A stretch of 64,000 bases of DNA from Aphanomyces cochlioides (taxonomy: Eukaryota; Oomycota; Saprolegniomycetes; Saprolegniales; Verrucalvaceae). Both the position numbers and the translations under genes were made by a program. The stretch spans positions 558,001 to 622,000 of the forward strand of contig JAHQRK010000021.1 in the NCBI GenBank assembly GCA_019828595.1. Reading direction: 5' to 3'. Below are positions 43,881-55,779 of the stretch, piece by piece (the first letter of the stretch is position 1; every line of letters starts with the position of its first letter). The notes under the pieces are model-generated. The model did no database searches and had not been told where the DNA came from. It worked only from the letters and a program-made list of their open reading frames with translations.

Positions 43881-45278
43881 TTAAAAGTCGGGCAAGGCTG
43901 ATACAGCTACACGGACCACGCTGTTCGTGTTGGCTGAGATAGCTCGCGAGACATTGACTCGACCATAGCCATAATTGTTGTTGGGATATTGCGTATCGAG
44001 GACCCAGTCGCAGTTTTGACGTGAAGGTGTCAGCGTCGCAGTGTCTGCCGTTGACATGAGCCGATTATACACGTCGTTGTACGTGGAAGACAAATTCATG
44101 GACAGAAGCAAGGCAATGCTGCCTGTCACGTGAGGTGCTGCCAGGCTCGTGCCCGCCCAAAACTCATAGCTAGAGTTTGATGAGATCACAGACGACCAGA
44201 CATAATAGCCTGGTGCTGTTATGTCGGGTTTAATCCGACCATTGAAGCCGCCACGACTGCTAAACGAAGCCAAGACGTCCGAGACAGTCAAAATGTTGGC
44301 ATTTCCAGTTGCACCGACACCAATCACTTGAGGGGAATTGCCAGGATTTGCAGCCGACCCACATGACGGCCCGTCGTTGCCAATGGGGAAAACAGGGACG
44401 ATCCCCGCAGCACGCCAAGCTGCAAGTGAAGCGTCAAACCAGGAGTAGTCCCCACGACCACCCCAGCTGTTGTTGATCACGTGGGGGTGCAAAGTGCAGT
44501 TGACGTCACCACCGGTGGCATTGGTAGGACACAGCATGAACTGCGCACATGCCAGGAGATCATCCGCAAGGCAAACATCGTCACGACAGCCCAAACAAGC
44601 AATGTACGATGCATTGGGGGCAACGCCAATGCCATTTGACCCGAGTATGGTGCCCATTGTGTGCGTCCCATGACCTTTCTTGTCGTATGGCAACCGAGAA
44701 AAGTTCTTTGGGTCATACCAGCCATGGTCTTGTCGCCATTTTCCCTTCAAAGCTTCATGAGTGTAAAGCACGCCTGTGTCGATGCTGCCAACCACAACTT
44801 TCTGGCCAGAATACCCTTTAGCCCATACATTTGGTGCTCCAATCTGTTGGACTCCCCATGTTACTTTCGCGGTGGCAGAAGCGGCAGTAGAACTGAGCTC
44901 TCTCATGGCTTTGGCTCCGTTGAGTTGGATCACCGGCTCCAGAGAAATGGACGACACGAGCTTGCATTGTGCAATGGCTGCGACGACAGCCCACGTCGCA
45001 TTGGCGACATGTACGACATTAGCAATCCAAAATGACTTGGCCTTTTCGACTTTGTATCGCGACAAGACTTGGGACACACACGCTTGGCACTTGGTCGCAT
45101 GGTCGCATAGCGCAGTTCGCACCTCCTTGCTTCGAATACAATCCGGCTGCGACTTGATCACTCTGTTTGCATTGGCGAGACCTTCCGCTGTGCCGCCGTG
45201 GTAAACCAATACATTAGCAAAACGAGCTTCCTGGAACGCTTGGACAACGTCGTCGGCAATCTTTGACGCTCGAGGCAT
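43881..45278 (-). CDS. Subtilisin-like serine protease (S8), no signal peptide visible
   Basis: This single exon codes 465 residues. The catalytic triad is in VVGSIDTGVLYTHEAL (D), GHGTHTMGTI (H) and WAGTSLAAPHVTG (S), with the oxyanion asparagine in VINNSWGG. Cysteine pairs before the catalytic part match those of the paralogue at 53381-54889 (NVVHVANATW compares with NAVYVQRATL). That paralogue has an N-terminal signal peptide. Here the frame starts MPRASKIADDVVQAFQEA, which is not a signal peptide. Either a short upstream exon was missed or the protein is not secreted in the classical way. Catalytic residues are intact. Confidence 0.93.
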   Translation of the reverse strand: MPRASKIADDVVQAFQEARFANVLVYHGGTAEGLANANRVIKSQPDCIRSKEVRTALCDHATKCQACVSQVLSRYKVEKAKSFWIANVVHVANATWAVVAAIAQCKLVSSISLEPVIQLNGAKAMRELSSTAASATAKVTWGVQQIGAPNVWAKGYSGQKVVVGSIDTGVLYTHEALKGKWRQDHGWYDPKNFSRLPYDKKGHGTHTMGTILGSNGIGVAPNASYIACLGCRDDVCLADDLLACAQFMLCPTNATGGDVNCTLHPHVINNSWGGRGDYSWFDASLAAWRAAGIVPVFPIGNDGPSCGSAANPGNSPQVIGVGATGNANILTVSDVLASFSSRGGFNGRIKPDITAPGYYVWSSVISSNSSYEFWAGTSLAAPHVTGSIALLLSMNLSSTYNDVYNRLMSTADTATLTPSRQNCDWVLDTQYPNNNYGYGRVNVSRAISANTNSVVRVAVSALPDF

Positions 45279-45958
45279 GGCAATTTGTGATTTGGATGTT
45301 CACGAAAGGTATATCTTTCAGATCTGCAGTGCACTAAGAAACAAATATTGAATTTTATATGCACTTTTTATCTCAAAATTTACAACAAATTTTGTTTTGA
45401 GCAAAAATATGGGATTTTTAATGTAAAATGTCTAAGGGCCCGTCTGGCAACCGAAAATATTACAATAAATAGGTCCAAAATGCCATTTTGAGGCCAAATT
45501 CAATATTTAGGTCAAAATATAACTTGTTTATCTCCAAGAGTTTTGCACCAAATCCAATATTTTTGGTTGGGATATACTCACTGGAGGCTCCCAAAATGCC
45601 ATTTTACGAGATGGAGGTTTTACCTCTATTTTGAATATGCCATAAATCGTTAATCCCAATTTTGCTGAAAATGGCATATTGATTTTGAAATTTTGCCTGA
45701 CGCACCCTAATATATATGCACGACATATTGGATATTTTACATTGTCCGTTTTTTACTCGCTCAAAGACGGATAAATTGTTCTGTTGCTCGTTGGATTGTC
45801 ATTTATTTTCGATAAACAGACATTTTATTGATACAAATTCTCATATACATTAATATAATAGTGTTTTTGCATCTTTTGCTCGCTTCCCAACCAAGCATCT
45901 TGTGGCCATCTCTAATTGGATAAAATACGTCAATCAAGGTCACTTCAGTCACTTTAAG
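45279..45958. other. Intergenic region with MITE copy C
   Basis: The interval upstream of both the subtilisin and the Crypton recombinase contains one MITE (45436-45707). The remaining sequence is AT-rich without supported genes. Confidence 0.4.
45436..45707. mobile_element. Harbinger-type MITE, copy C (TSD TAA)
   Basis: The 272-bp element starts GGGCCCGTCTGGCAACCG and ends with a more diverged inverse (TGCCTGACGCACCC). TAA flanks both sides. The inside is AT-rich. It belongs to the same family as the copies at 20659 and 49216 but is the most diverged of the three. Confidence 0.75.
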
Positions 45959-47937
45959 ATGAGCAGCAATGAGCAAACGCGATGTTCGACGAGTATTCAG
46001 GAGCTGCGGGACAGCAGGGTGTCGAAATCAACGAAGGAGATGTATCAAAGTGGCTTGAATGTTGTTAAAAAGTGGATAATCAGCCATGGAACACCCTCAA
46101 TGCTCGATCCAGTTGGCGATCCCAAAGGTGAGATCGACTTGGAACGCTTCAAATATGAAGACTTCCTTGCTTTCATTGAATGGACAATACAGAACACGAA
46201 TAACAAGCCTGGTACACTCTGTGGATATAGATCGGCTTTGAGGGACTGGTACAAACAAAAGAAAGTTCCATACCCTGTGGAGTTTGATGATGATATGAAA
46301 GAAATTTTCCAAGGTCAGATTTGTGTTAGACTAACTAACGCGGTGCTGTAGGAATTCGTCGAGTCCACGCAGAGTCTACACAGAACGGCGATATGCGCGA
46401 CGTTGGAAAGAAACCTCTTGGTTTCTCCACATATTCGATGGCATGCAAAAATTCTCTTGAGCTTCTTGATGGTGGATTTGCGCACCTCTTTCTTACATTG
46501 ACATGGAATCTCATGTGTCGGTCGAACTCAACTCAAAGCTTGAGGATCGAGCATCTGTCTTTTGAAGAAGACGCAATTGGAGTCACCTTTTACAAGAACA
46601 AGACGGACCAGACAGGAAGCAAGCGCCGCGATCCAAAACACGTCTACGCTAACCCGTTGGAGCCCAACGTGTGTGTTGTTCTTGCCCTTGGTATCTATTT
46701 TGCTTGCAACCCCAGCCTTAACCACGGCTCACTTTTCCCTGGTTCGCATCAGCGAGACAGATTTGGCAAAATTTTGCGGCATCTTGTCGAGGACAGTGTG
46801 TCCAGTCACGTCAGAAGTCAAATTGGAACACACTCTATCCGTAAAGGTGTAGCGACCTTTGCATGTTCAGGCAGTACAAGTGGGCCATCTATAGTCAGTG
46901 TTTGCATCAGGTGCGGATGGAGCATCGGACATGTACTCGAAAGGTATATGCATTATGAAAGAGCAGGCGACCAATTTCTTGGCCGCGTTGTTGCAGGCTT
47001 ACCCATGGACAGCACAAAATTTGCTCTTGTGGCATCCTCTCTAGTTGACTCAACAATTGACTCCATGTTTTCCAATCTGGCACCTATGCCATCTATGCGT
47101 CCAATCTTGTCGTTGTGTCTCGCCTCACTCGTTCATCATGGTCCATATTTGTCATCAGTCTTGCCTAGTCGTCATGCTTTGTTATCTACACTCATTTTCA
47201 GAGACCATCCTACTATGATCAGGTTGCAGCAAGAGGTTTTGCTTGATTCGACCTTTGTCAAGCCTACAGGCATACCGCCTCATGTTTCACTCTATGCGTG
47301 CATTGGAGAGAGTCAGAATGCAATTGAAGCGTTACCCGATATTATTGTCGATCGTATTGGAAACCTCATCGAGGAAAAGGGCGTTGCTGCTGGCAACATC
47401 ACGCATACTCTACTGAAGTCGACAATTGCTGATATTATAAGAGAAACAACTAACCTATCCGCGCGTGGTGAAGTATCGCCTGCATCATCAGCTCCAATCG
47501 GCATGTTTGTTTGGGGTGAACGCTTTCGAAGGCTGCCGATCGATTTTGTGTTTCCGTCGGTGGGACCAACAACAGCATGGGAGTTGTGGTGGCGTGGTAA
47601 CGTCAATCTGAACTATCCGCCGTTCCGACACATTGATCCTGAGGATCTGAAGCTTCGCGCACAACGGAGCCAACTTGTAGAGTGGAAACTTATCATGAGG
47701 CACTTCGAGCAAATCTGTGCCGAATCTGGATTGTTCTTGACCAAAAATCCTAGTGACGACGAGTTGTTGGCCTCCAATCGTGTGATTTCAGATTACCTCC
47801 AAACCATATGCGTTTCTAAGTCGGACTCACGCCAGCGAAGGGTCTCCCAACTCACGCCAGCGAAGGGTCTCCCAACTCAAACTGATGTCAATTGTCCGCG
47901 ATGTCCGGGCAGCGATCAAGAAACGCAAAATCGATGA
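45959..47937 (+). CDS. Crypton-type tyrosine recombinase
   Basis: Two exons join across the intron 46314-46351. The N-terminal part (STKEMYQSGLNVVKKWIISH, TLCGYRSALRDWY) is the SAM-like core-binding domain. The catalytic domain has the family arginine (TWNLMCRSNS), the H-x-x-R box (HSIRKGVATFA) and the final tyrosine (GWSIGHVLERYMHYERAGDQ). Cryptons are DNA transposons that use a tyrosine recombinase and have no inverted repeats; they are known from fungi and oomycetes. A 26-bp tandem duplication near 47840 shifts the last frame (QLTPAKGLPTQTDVN...), so the C-terminus differs from the version preserved in the downstream copy (QLKLMSIVRDVRAAIKKRK). The catalytic part is intact. Confidence 0.85.
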
Positions 47938-48508
47938 GTGAGAAAAAGCTGAGTAGTCGTTGCTGCTGGCAACATCACGCATACTCTACTGAAGTCGACA
48001 ATTGCTGATATTATAAGAGAAACAACTAACCTATCCGCGCGTGGTGAAGTATCGCCTGCATCATCAGCTCCAATCGGCATGTTTGTTTGGGGTGAACGCT
48101 TTCGAAGGCTGCCGATCGATTTTGTGTTTCCGTCGGTGAGACCAACAACAGCATGGGAGTTGTGGTGGCGTGGTAACGTCAATCTGAACTATCCGCCGTT
48201 CCGACACATTGATCCTGAGGATCTGAAGCTTCGCGCACAACGGAGCCAACTTGTAGAGTGGAAACTTATCATGAGGCACTTCGAGCAAATCTGTGCCGAA
48301 TCTGGATTGTTCTTGACCAAAAATCCTAGTGACGACGAGTTGTTGGCCTCCAATCGTGTGATTTCAGATTACCTCCAAACCATATGCGTTTCTAAGTCGG
48401 ACTCACGCCAGCGAAGGGTCTCCCAACTCAAACTGATGTCAATTGTCCGCGATGTCCGGGCAGCGATCAAGAAACGCAAAATCGATGAGTGAGAAAAAGC
48501 TGAGTAGT
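47383..48508 (+). repeat. Tandem duplication of the Crypton 3' end
   Basis: The segment 47383-47958 is repeated directly at 47959-48508. The copies are almost identical; I noticed one base difference (GTCGGTGGGACC versus GTCGGTGAGACC). The first copy also has an extra 26-bp repeat of CTCACGCCAGCGAAGGGTCT. The second copy keeps the full C-terminal frame, ending AAIKKRKIDE at 48492. Near-identity means the duplication is recent or an assembly artefact. Confidence 0.9.
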
Positions 48509-48654
48509 CGTTATTTTCAGCCAATAAAATTTAACATGCGATTCCAACAAGCAATTTCCAATTACAATACAATAAAAAATCCCATACTTTTACTGGTTTA
48601 TCCTTGATGAGATCCACCAGAGACGCATCGAAAGGTACAAGACGACAAAATGAT

Positions 48655-49000
48655 TTAATGGATAGGAATCAGGTGACTCGAGTCCAAAGGCCCATCGTTG
48701 CGAGCTAAAAGTCGAGTTACATTGCAGTAGTGCGTCCAGGTTTGGTCAGGTTGTGGATCAATTTGCAGTTGCTTATCTCCCTGGGCTCGCATATCACGTC
48801 GCAATTCGAATTCCGTTTCTAAGCATTGCCCGATCCAAATCACCCTCTTGCCACTTGCAGCCTCCCAAGGATGGCAATCGGTTACATGGCAGCTTGCATT
48901 TCGACGCGAAGACGCTTGCATACACTGCAGACTGGGCAGTGTGTGTCTTGGATCGACTTCGCAACGACAAAGTGAACCTGCTAATACAAATCAAAAATAT
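48655..49000 (-). other. Possible protein-coding remnant
   Basis: Minus-strand frames read HCPVCSVCKRLRVEMQAAM and then, in a second frame, AASGKRVIWIGQCLETEFEL with TWTHYCNVTRLLARNDGPLD to a stop at 48655. The CxxC motif and composition suggest a former gene or transposon tail. The two frames do not join simply. Confidence 0.25.
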
Positions 49001-49215
49001 ATATGCATTTCTATACTTAAATATTAGATTAAATATTAAATATACGTCAATGTATCTCAAAACATTACGCAATTATATAGCTTACATTGATACTCAAAGC
49101 ATGTGGTAATTCTAAGCGCTGATTGGGTAGCCTTGAATAATTCAATTTAGACTAAGCTTCCATATTACAGTTTTATACGCATAATATATACCAATTAAAT
49201 ATTTTTTTGTTTTTA

Positions 49216-49583
49216 GGGCCCGTCTGGATGCCAAATAAAAAATATTGTGAAAATTCGATATGTGATATTTTGTATTTTGGTCAAAATAATACAAACCACG
49301 TATTATAATATCACGATAATTAAAATTTCGCACTGTCTGGATTCCCACGAAAATAAAATAATCATTGGGAATTTGTGTGGATTATACGATATTGGGGAAA
49401 ATATTCTACTTTGAGTAGAATATTATTTATTGCATATTTGGCCTGTTTTGAAATAAATTATTGCGATAAAATTTATGCAATATTTGGCATCCAGACAGTG
49501 TATTATGCGATAATCAAAATTGTGCAATAATTGATCAAAATATTGCGAATTATCTCAATAATAGGTGGCATCCAGACGGGCCC
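49216..49583. mobile_element. Harbinger-type MITE, copy B (TSD TTA)
   Basis: The 368-bp element has nearly perfect ends GGGCCCGTCTGGATGCC and its inverse, with TTA on both sides. The interior is very AT-rich. Together with copies at 20659 and 45436 it defines a family with TWA target sites. Confidence 0.88.
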
Positions 49584-49700
49584 TTATACATTGTAAAATA
49601 TGTGCATTTTAGTTTCTAACTATATATATTGAATGTCTGCAATATGATTGGCAGATTGGGCCATATCGTATCGACCAGTCAAAGTGGCATTTTCAAGAGC

Positions 49701-52700
49701 ATGCCGGCGCCAAGCAAGATCTACACGCAGAGCCGCATCCTGCAGGCGTTCCGAGCGCTGGGCATCGTCGCATCGGATGTCCCAGTTGTACTCTCACGCA
49801 CAGGCTTTATTACAACTGCAATTGGCAAGAGCTTTCAGGTCTACGATACTGAAAAACTGACTCCAGTGGTGGTGTCGACTCAAGTGCCCAAGAAAATACG
49901 CGCGCTTGCTGTGCACAATCAAACGACTTTTTGCGCAGTCGGTCGTGACATTTACGTCTTTGAACGTATCCGTGAAACCAACATCTTGCGAGGCCATGCA
50001 GCACCCGTGACGCAATTACTAGCTGTCGGTGACTACTTGTTTTCTATCGGCGACGACCACACAATGCACATTTGGACCATTTCGTACGATCTCACCTCTT
50101 TCATTCTTGTCTGTTACCTTTTCTGTTATATAGAGACCTCTCCTTGGTGAACAAGATCGAGTTCGATGCTGAATTCACGCCATCAGTGCTTCTTCATCCA
50201 TCGACCTACTTGAACAAAGTCGTCGTTGGGTCTACGCAGGGTGGTTTGCAGCTCTGGAACGTCAGAACTCTCAAGTGCATCTACTCGTTCAAGGTTGGCA
50301 ATTCTCACTACCGCATTTTGAACCTGACTTGTGTTGTCATCAGGGATGGGGCTCGCAAGTCACAAGCATGGCACAAAGTCCCGCTGTTGACGTCGTGGCC
50401 ATTGGGTTGGCTGACGGTCGCATTTTTATCCACAATCTCAAGTTTGACACAACGTTGATGAACTTCAGTCAGCGTTCTGAGGGTCGAGTGACCTCGCTTT
50501 CTTTCCGCACAGACGACAAAGCTCCCTGGCTTGCTTCAGGTGCTCATATTGTCTCGTCTCTTTCTTGTCACGATCTCCATGACTTCTAGGAACTTCGTCG
50601 GGCGATGTCATCTTGTGGAACTTGGAAACACAGCGATTGCAAGCCAAGATCCCTCTCGCTCATGACGCTGATGTTGCATCTGTGCTTTTCTTGCCATCTG
50701 AACCTGTCTTGCTCACGTCTTCTGGGGACAACAGCATCAAATTATGGATTTTCGACCAATTGAACGATGCTGCTCCAGCTCGGTTGTTGAAGTCGCGCCA
50801 AGGTCACAAAGCTCCTCCGACTACAATTCGATACTACGGTCACGACGTGCAAAAAGACGGCATGGTGTGTCAAATCCTCTCAGCATCACAAGATCGATCG
50901 TTCCGCATGTTCCATACCGCTCGGGAGCAACAAAGCGCCGAGTTGAGTCAAGGTCCGCTCTTAAAAAAAGCGCGCCAAAATTTTGGAAATGTGAAACTGG
51001 CGCCCATTTTGCAATTGGCTGCCATCGACACAAGAGAAAAGTACGTTAATTCCCGTGGCGTTCGTGCGGCGCTCCTCAATCCTTTATATCCATCGAATGC
51101 TTAATCGTGTGTGTAGGGATTGGTCCAACGTCGTTACCTGTCATGCTGGCGATTCGGCGGCCTATGTGTGGTCGGTTCAACGTAAGGCGATCGGGAAAAA
51201 GGTCCTCGAGCAACCAAATCACGACAGCAACGACCCATTGATGAAAGCGACGGCTGTTGCCATTAGGTTTGACCGCTCTCATCGATTGACGTGACGTATT
51301 GAATGTAGTGCGTGTGGCAATTTTGCATTTGTCGGAACTTTAGGTGGTGCGATCTTTCAATACAACATGCAATCGGGGGAACCCCGTGGATCGTTCCCGA
51401 CTGCAGTGACACCAGCTGCAAAACTTATCAAGAGTTTGACGATGCCTGGAGCGTCGTACGTAGAAAAGGTCGACACGAGTCTTCCTGACAAGCACAACGG
51501 CCAAGTCACTGGTGTTGTTGTTGATGGCATGAACTGCTGTGTTATTTCAACAGGATTGGACGGCAAGATGAAGTTTTGGGACTTTACGTCGCACAAATTG
51601 ATCCAAACGATTGATTTCAATTCACCCGTGACGCATCTGGTGCTCCACAAAGACGCAGGTTTGGTCGCTGCCGCTTGCGATGACTTTCTCGTACGGTTGG
51701 TTGATATTTCGACGCATAAGATTGTCCGCAGACTGCGTGGCCACACGCATGTCTTGACAGACATCTGCTTTAGCCCTGATGCGCGATGGATCGTCACAAG
51801 CTCGTCTGATGCAAGTTTGCGTGTGTGGGATCTGCCAACCGGAGCCTGCATCGACTGGATCAAGTTCCCACATGCTGTCACAAGCGTCACAATGTCACCC
51901 ACTGGCGAATTTATTGCTACGACACATTCTTCGCAAGTCGGAATCTTTCTTTGGGCGAATCGAGCGTACTTTGACCACGTCTTTGTCGATCAACCACCTC
52001 AAGTGCCTATTTGCATGGGCATGCCCGTCCCGTTGAGTGAGCAAGATATGCCACTCGACACAGTTGTGGTTCAAGAAACAGAAATAGAAGAGACGTTTGT
52101 TGTGCAAGCCAAGCCAGAGACTGCCTTCCAGTCACCAATTTCGCCATCTTCTTCGCTCGTGACGTTATCAACTGCACCAAAGGCCATGTGGCAATCGTTG
52201 TTCCAGCTCGAACTCATCAAGAAACGCAATAAACCAAAGGAAGCACCTAAGGCTCCACCTCAAGCTCCGTTTTTCCTTCCTACAATTCGCAAAGACGATG
52301 TCCACCCCACATTCCAATCGACTGTCACACAAGAAACGAAGAAGCCAGTCGAGGAACCAACTCCCGAGGTGGAGATGGAAGGCTGGGGTCAAAACGACGA
52401 TGAGGCATGGGGCGACGAAGATGATGAAGCAGGCGCTGAAGAATCAAAGACAAAAGCCTCTTCATCTCGCATCGTCAAATCAAAGGGGTTGACGTCATCT
52501 CGATCGAAGTTGGCTACATTGCTCTCTGAAGACACTGAAGACGAACATTTGGGCAGCGTCCAGAATGGCAACGCTACCGTATCGCCATCTTCAAACCGAG
52601 TGTTGGCGTACTTGCAATCGCTATCCGCATCGGGTGTCGATGTCGAGTTGAGTACGTTGTGCATGGGCGATTTCGACGAAGAAGGCAAGCAATCACTTCA

Positions 52701-52935
52701 CTTATTCCTTGATTTCTTGCTCGCAATGGTCGACACTCGGCAACAATTTCAACTGATCCAAGTCTACTTGAATCGTTTTGTCAAAGTCCACGAAGACGTG
52801 CTTGTCCAAGACACAGCGCTCCTCGATAAGCTCAGCGAACTCCACGCGAAGCAGCAAGAAGCATGGCGCCACGTCGAGCAATTGCTTGACCACAACCTCT
52901 GCTTGGTTGCTTACTTGACCCACATGCAAATGTAA
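49701..52935 (+). CDS. UTP21: UTP21/WDR36, small-subunit processome protein
   Basis: I chose the ATG at 49701 because SRILQAFRALGIVASDVP, which is conserved in WDR36, follows closely. Exons join across introns near 50087-50134, 50295-50342, 50540-50589, 51041-51117 and 51266-51307. Two WD40 propellers are encoded (ILRGHAAPVTQLLAVGDYLF, RGHTHVLTDICFSPDARWIV), followed by an acidic linker (EGWGQNDDEAWGDEDDEAG). The C-terminal Utp21 helical domain follows (VLAYLQSLSASGVDVELSTL, DFLLAMVDTRQQFQLIQVYL). The protein belongs to the UTP-B complex in 18S rRNA maturation; that role is family knowledge. Confidence 0.94.
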
Positions 52936-53380
52936 TATTTTTCAATTAATTTGGCTCCTTTTTCACATATTTTCTTAAAAAAAAGACGAAAAAATAGAAT
53001 TTTCCCATTGGCCAAAATTTAAATGTGACAGAAATTATTACTTCCAGCACGAATTCTTGACGAAAACATTTGGCGGCTGATACTGCGATGTCCAAGATCT
53101 CGGATGAAACGTCTGAGACGCATTTCTCTTCTCATTAATTCCCTGTGGACTTCCTCGCAAGTCGTCAAGTCTCAATGCTCATTCCCAGCGAGATCCAATA
53201 GACTGGGATTTCCCATTTAATTTACAAAATACCATTTTACTTAATTGATATTTATTTGAAAATTGATATTTTATTCCATTTTTCATTGATTTTTCATTGA
53301 TTTCGATAGAATATTTGACATCTTATACGTATCTTGAAACGCCACTTGGAAGATCGCCGTCCTCTGAGTTCTCCACGTCC
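52936..53380. other. Intergenic region
   Basis: About 450 bp, AT-rich, with no supported gene. It contains the promoter of the secreted subtilisin. Confidence 0.4.
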
Positions 53381-54889
53381 ATGCGCTTGATTGTCTGGTT
53401 GCTCATGGCTGTTTCTCTCTCCGCTATCCATGCGGTGTCTTCTCCAAGTGGAATTGTCTGTGATAAAGTCTATCGGGCTCTCGCCACCTCCCCAAGTGTG
53501 AACCTTCTCATCCAGCTCGACGGAACGGCTCCTGGCGTCGCTCAAGCCACACAATCGATCAACGCTGCAGGCCCCAGCTGCAATAAAGCATTGCACGTCC
53601 GTCGAGCTTTGCAGCGTCATTGTACACAGAGCCAGTCGTGCGTCGCTCGAATCTTAGCTTCACAACCCTCCTGTCGCTTCCGAGCCTATTGGATCGCCAA
53701 TGCCGTCTATGTCCAAAGAGCGACGTTGCAACTCGTCCAGCGTCTCTCTGAATGCGACAATGTCTCGCGCATCACGTTAGATCCGTCCACAAAGCTCCAC
53801 GTGCACGCCAAAGACCAAGCGTCATCAACTCCAAGCCCAAATGCGCTCAAATATGCCTGGGGCGTCTCAAAAATCGGCGCGCCGGACGTTTGGTCCAGCG
53901 GCAACTTTGGCCAAGGCGTCGTGGTGGGCAGTATTGACACTGGTGTGCTGTATACGCACGAAGCTCTTGCTGGGAAATGGCGCCAAGATCATGGATGGTA
54001 CGATCCTGCCTTTCAAACCAAGGTGCCGAACGACGCCAATGGCCATGGAACGCATACGATGGGCACGATTCTCGGCGGCAATGGCATTGGCGTCGCGCCC
54101 AACGCGACGTACATCGCTTGTTTGGGCTGTCCCAATGGCACTTGCACCGCCTCAGCGTTGCTGGAATGCGCAGAGTTTCTCTTGTGTCCAACAGACCCGG
54201 ACGGGTCCAACCCCGATTGCTCGCTTCGCCCGGACGTGATCAATAATTCCTGGGGCGGCATCGGCGCGAATCCGTGGTTCGACGACGCGATCTTGGCATG
54301 GCGTCAGGCTGATATCATCCCCGTCTTCTCAATCGGGAACAGCGGCTCCAAGTGCGCGACGGCCAATTCACCAGGGGATTCCAGTCTTGTGATAGGTGTC
54401 GGTGCGACCGGAAGCGGCAATGTGGTCAATGGCGACGACGCGCTGGCATTTTTCAGCAGCCGCGGCCGCGGAACTGGTGGCATTGTCAAGCCAGATGTGG
54501 CAGCGCCTGGCTATTTCGTCTTCTCGGCTGTCCCGACGGACAATTCGAGCTATCAGTACTGGGCAGGGACGAGCATGGCTGCTCCCCACGTGACGGGAGC
54601 CATTGCGCTGTACCTCGCTGCGAATCCCCACGCGACGTACGACGAAGTCTACGAGGCGCTCAAGGCATCAGCAAACAAGACTGCGCTCGTCCCGACCAAG
54701 CAAAACTGCGCCGGCGTGTCGGATCAAATCTATCCCAACAACAACTACGGCCACGGACGCATTGATATCGCCCGCGCGGTGGCGTCTTCAGCTGGAGGGA
54801 GCGCTCCTGTTGCTTCTGCGGGAGCTGTTTGGCAACGAGCATCGGCCGGTGTGATCCTGCAAGCGCAAGTCTTTCTTCCAGACTTCTAA
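53381..54889 (+). CDS. Secreted subtilisin-like serine protease (S8)
   Basis: This single exon codes 502 residues from the ATG at 53381. A signal peptide is clear (MRLIVWLLMAVSLSAIHAVS). A propeptide with paired cysteines follows, then the catalytic domain with VVGSIDTGVLYTHEAL (D), GHGTHTMGTILGG (H), VINNSWGG (oxyanion N) and WAGTSMAAPHVTG (S). The sequence is close to that of the minus-strand paralogue at 43881-45278, including CLGC and IYPNNNYGHGRI. Secreted S8 proteases are expanded in saprolegnialean oomycetes and degrade host proteins; that is family knowledge. GC content is higher than in the paralogue. Confidence 0.96.
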   Translation: MRLIVWLLMAVSLSAIHAVSSPSGIVCDKVYRALATSPSVNLLIQLDGTAPGVAQATQSINAAGPSCNKALHVRRALQRHCTQSQSCVARILASQPSCRFRAYWIANAVYVQRATLQLVQRLSECDNVSRITLDPSTKLHVHAKDQASSTPSPNALKYAWGVSKIGAPDVWSSGNFGQGVVVGSIDTGVLYTHEALAGKWRQDHGWYDPAFQTKVPNDANGHGTHTMGTILGGNGIGVAPNATYIACLGCPNGTCTASALLECAEFLLCPTDPDGSNPDCSLRPDVINNSWGGIGANPWFDDAILAWRQADIIPVFSIGNSGSKCATANSPGDSSLVIGVGATGSGNVVNGDDALAFFSSRGRGTGGIVKPDVAAPGYFVFSAVPTDNSSYQYWAGTSMAAPHVTGAIALYLAANPHATYDEVYEALKASANKTALVPTKQNCAGVSDQIYPNNNYGHGRIDIARAVASSAGGSAPVASAGAVWQRASAGVILQAQVFLPDF

Positions 54890-54988
54890 TGCATCTTGTT
54901 TGTGAGTTGCTTCCCCCTCGTTTCAGGAGTTACGAAAGGAGGATGTTGAAACCAACGCAGCGCTTGCACTCGTTTGAGCTTGATTGCG

Positions 54989-55779
54989 ATGGAAACCGAG
55001 TCGCAGCCCCGGGGAGATGAAGACATCAAACATGCTCCTATCTCCAAGAATCAACAAGCTATCGTCGAGGGAACCATCCCTCGATTGAATCTCACAGACA
55101 AGCTCCAAGCCAAGCCAGGCCACGCATCTGCAAGGCTGTACAAGGAACCTGGCGTAGCCACCAGTCGGTCGCGATGGACCAGCCGGAGTGCAAAGCCAGG
55201 AGATACCGTAGCAGAGGACGAATTGCTCCCTCTGCCTACTGGAACGCGAGGTGAGAAAGAGCCAAAGACACCGACGCTGCCGCCCACACCGCTGCTTGAC
55301 AACGTACGCCATGACAACCCCAGGAATGGCTTGATGAGCTTATCGCACGTAGGACGTCTTTGAAGCGTCGTTGCTTGAGGAAATCGAAACCTATGTGAGG
55401 GACAAAGTAAACTAGCTAGATACAACCTCAATGCTAAGCACGTCGTCCTTGTAGATTCAAGCCAACGAAGTCAAAGACATTCAATCATGTACGTCCTCGT
55501 ATCCATGAAGGCTGGCAGGCTTACTCGATGGCCGCTGCGTTAGATGTCCTAGCGAGATTGTCGGAGAACCAAGTGCGAACGTGGTTGCCTGGGATGATGG
55601 AGCGCCTCCAGAAGGATTTACTCGACAATGGAGCGTCCTCGTCGCTGGAAACCCAGTCAAGTCTGTGCATTGTCATGGACGGACTGAGCCAGATTGGCGT
55701 TGCGTCGCCGCTCGTTGGCATGTACACGGTCGAAGAGGAAGAGATGCTGGCCAAGTTGGAGCTACGGACGGTACTCTAG
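54989..55779 (+). CDS. Hypothetical protein with proline-rich N-terminus
   Basis: Four exons join: METESQPRGDEDIKHAPISK through KTPTLPPTPLLDN; then DVFEASLLEEIETY; then IQANEVKDIQS; then VLARLSENQVRTWLPGMMER to the end. The introns begin GTACGCC, GTGAGGG and GTACGTC and end TAG. The first part is low-complexity and basic; the last is helical. No family is recognised. A last intron (from GTACTCTAG) could change the final residues. Confidence 0.55.
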
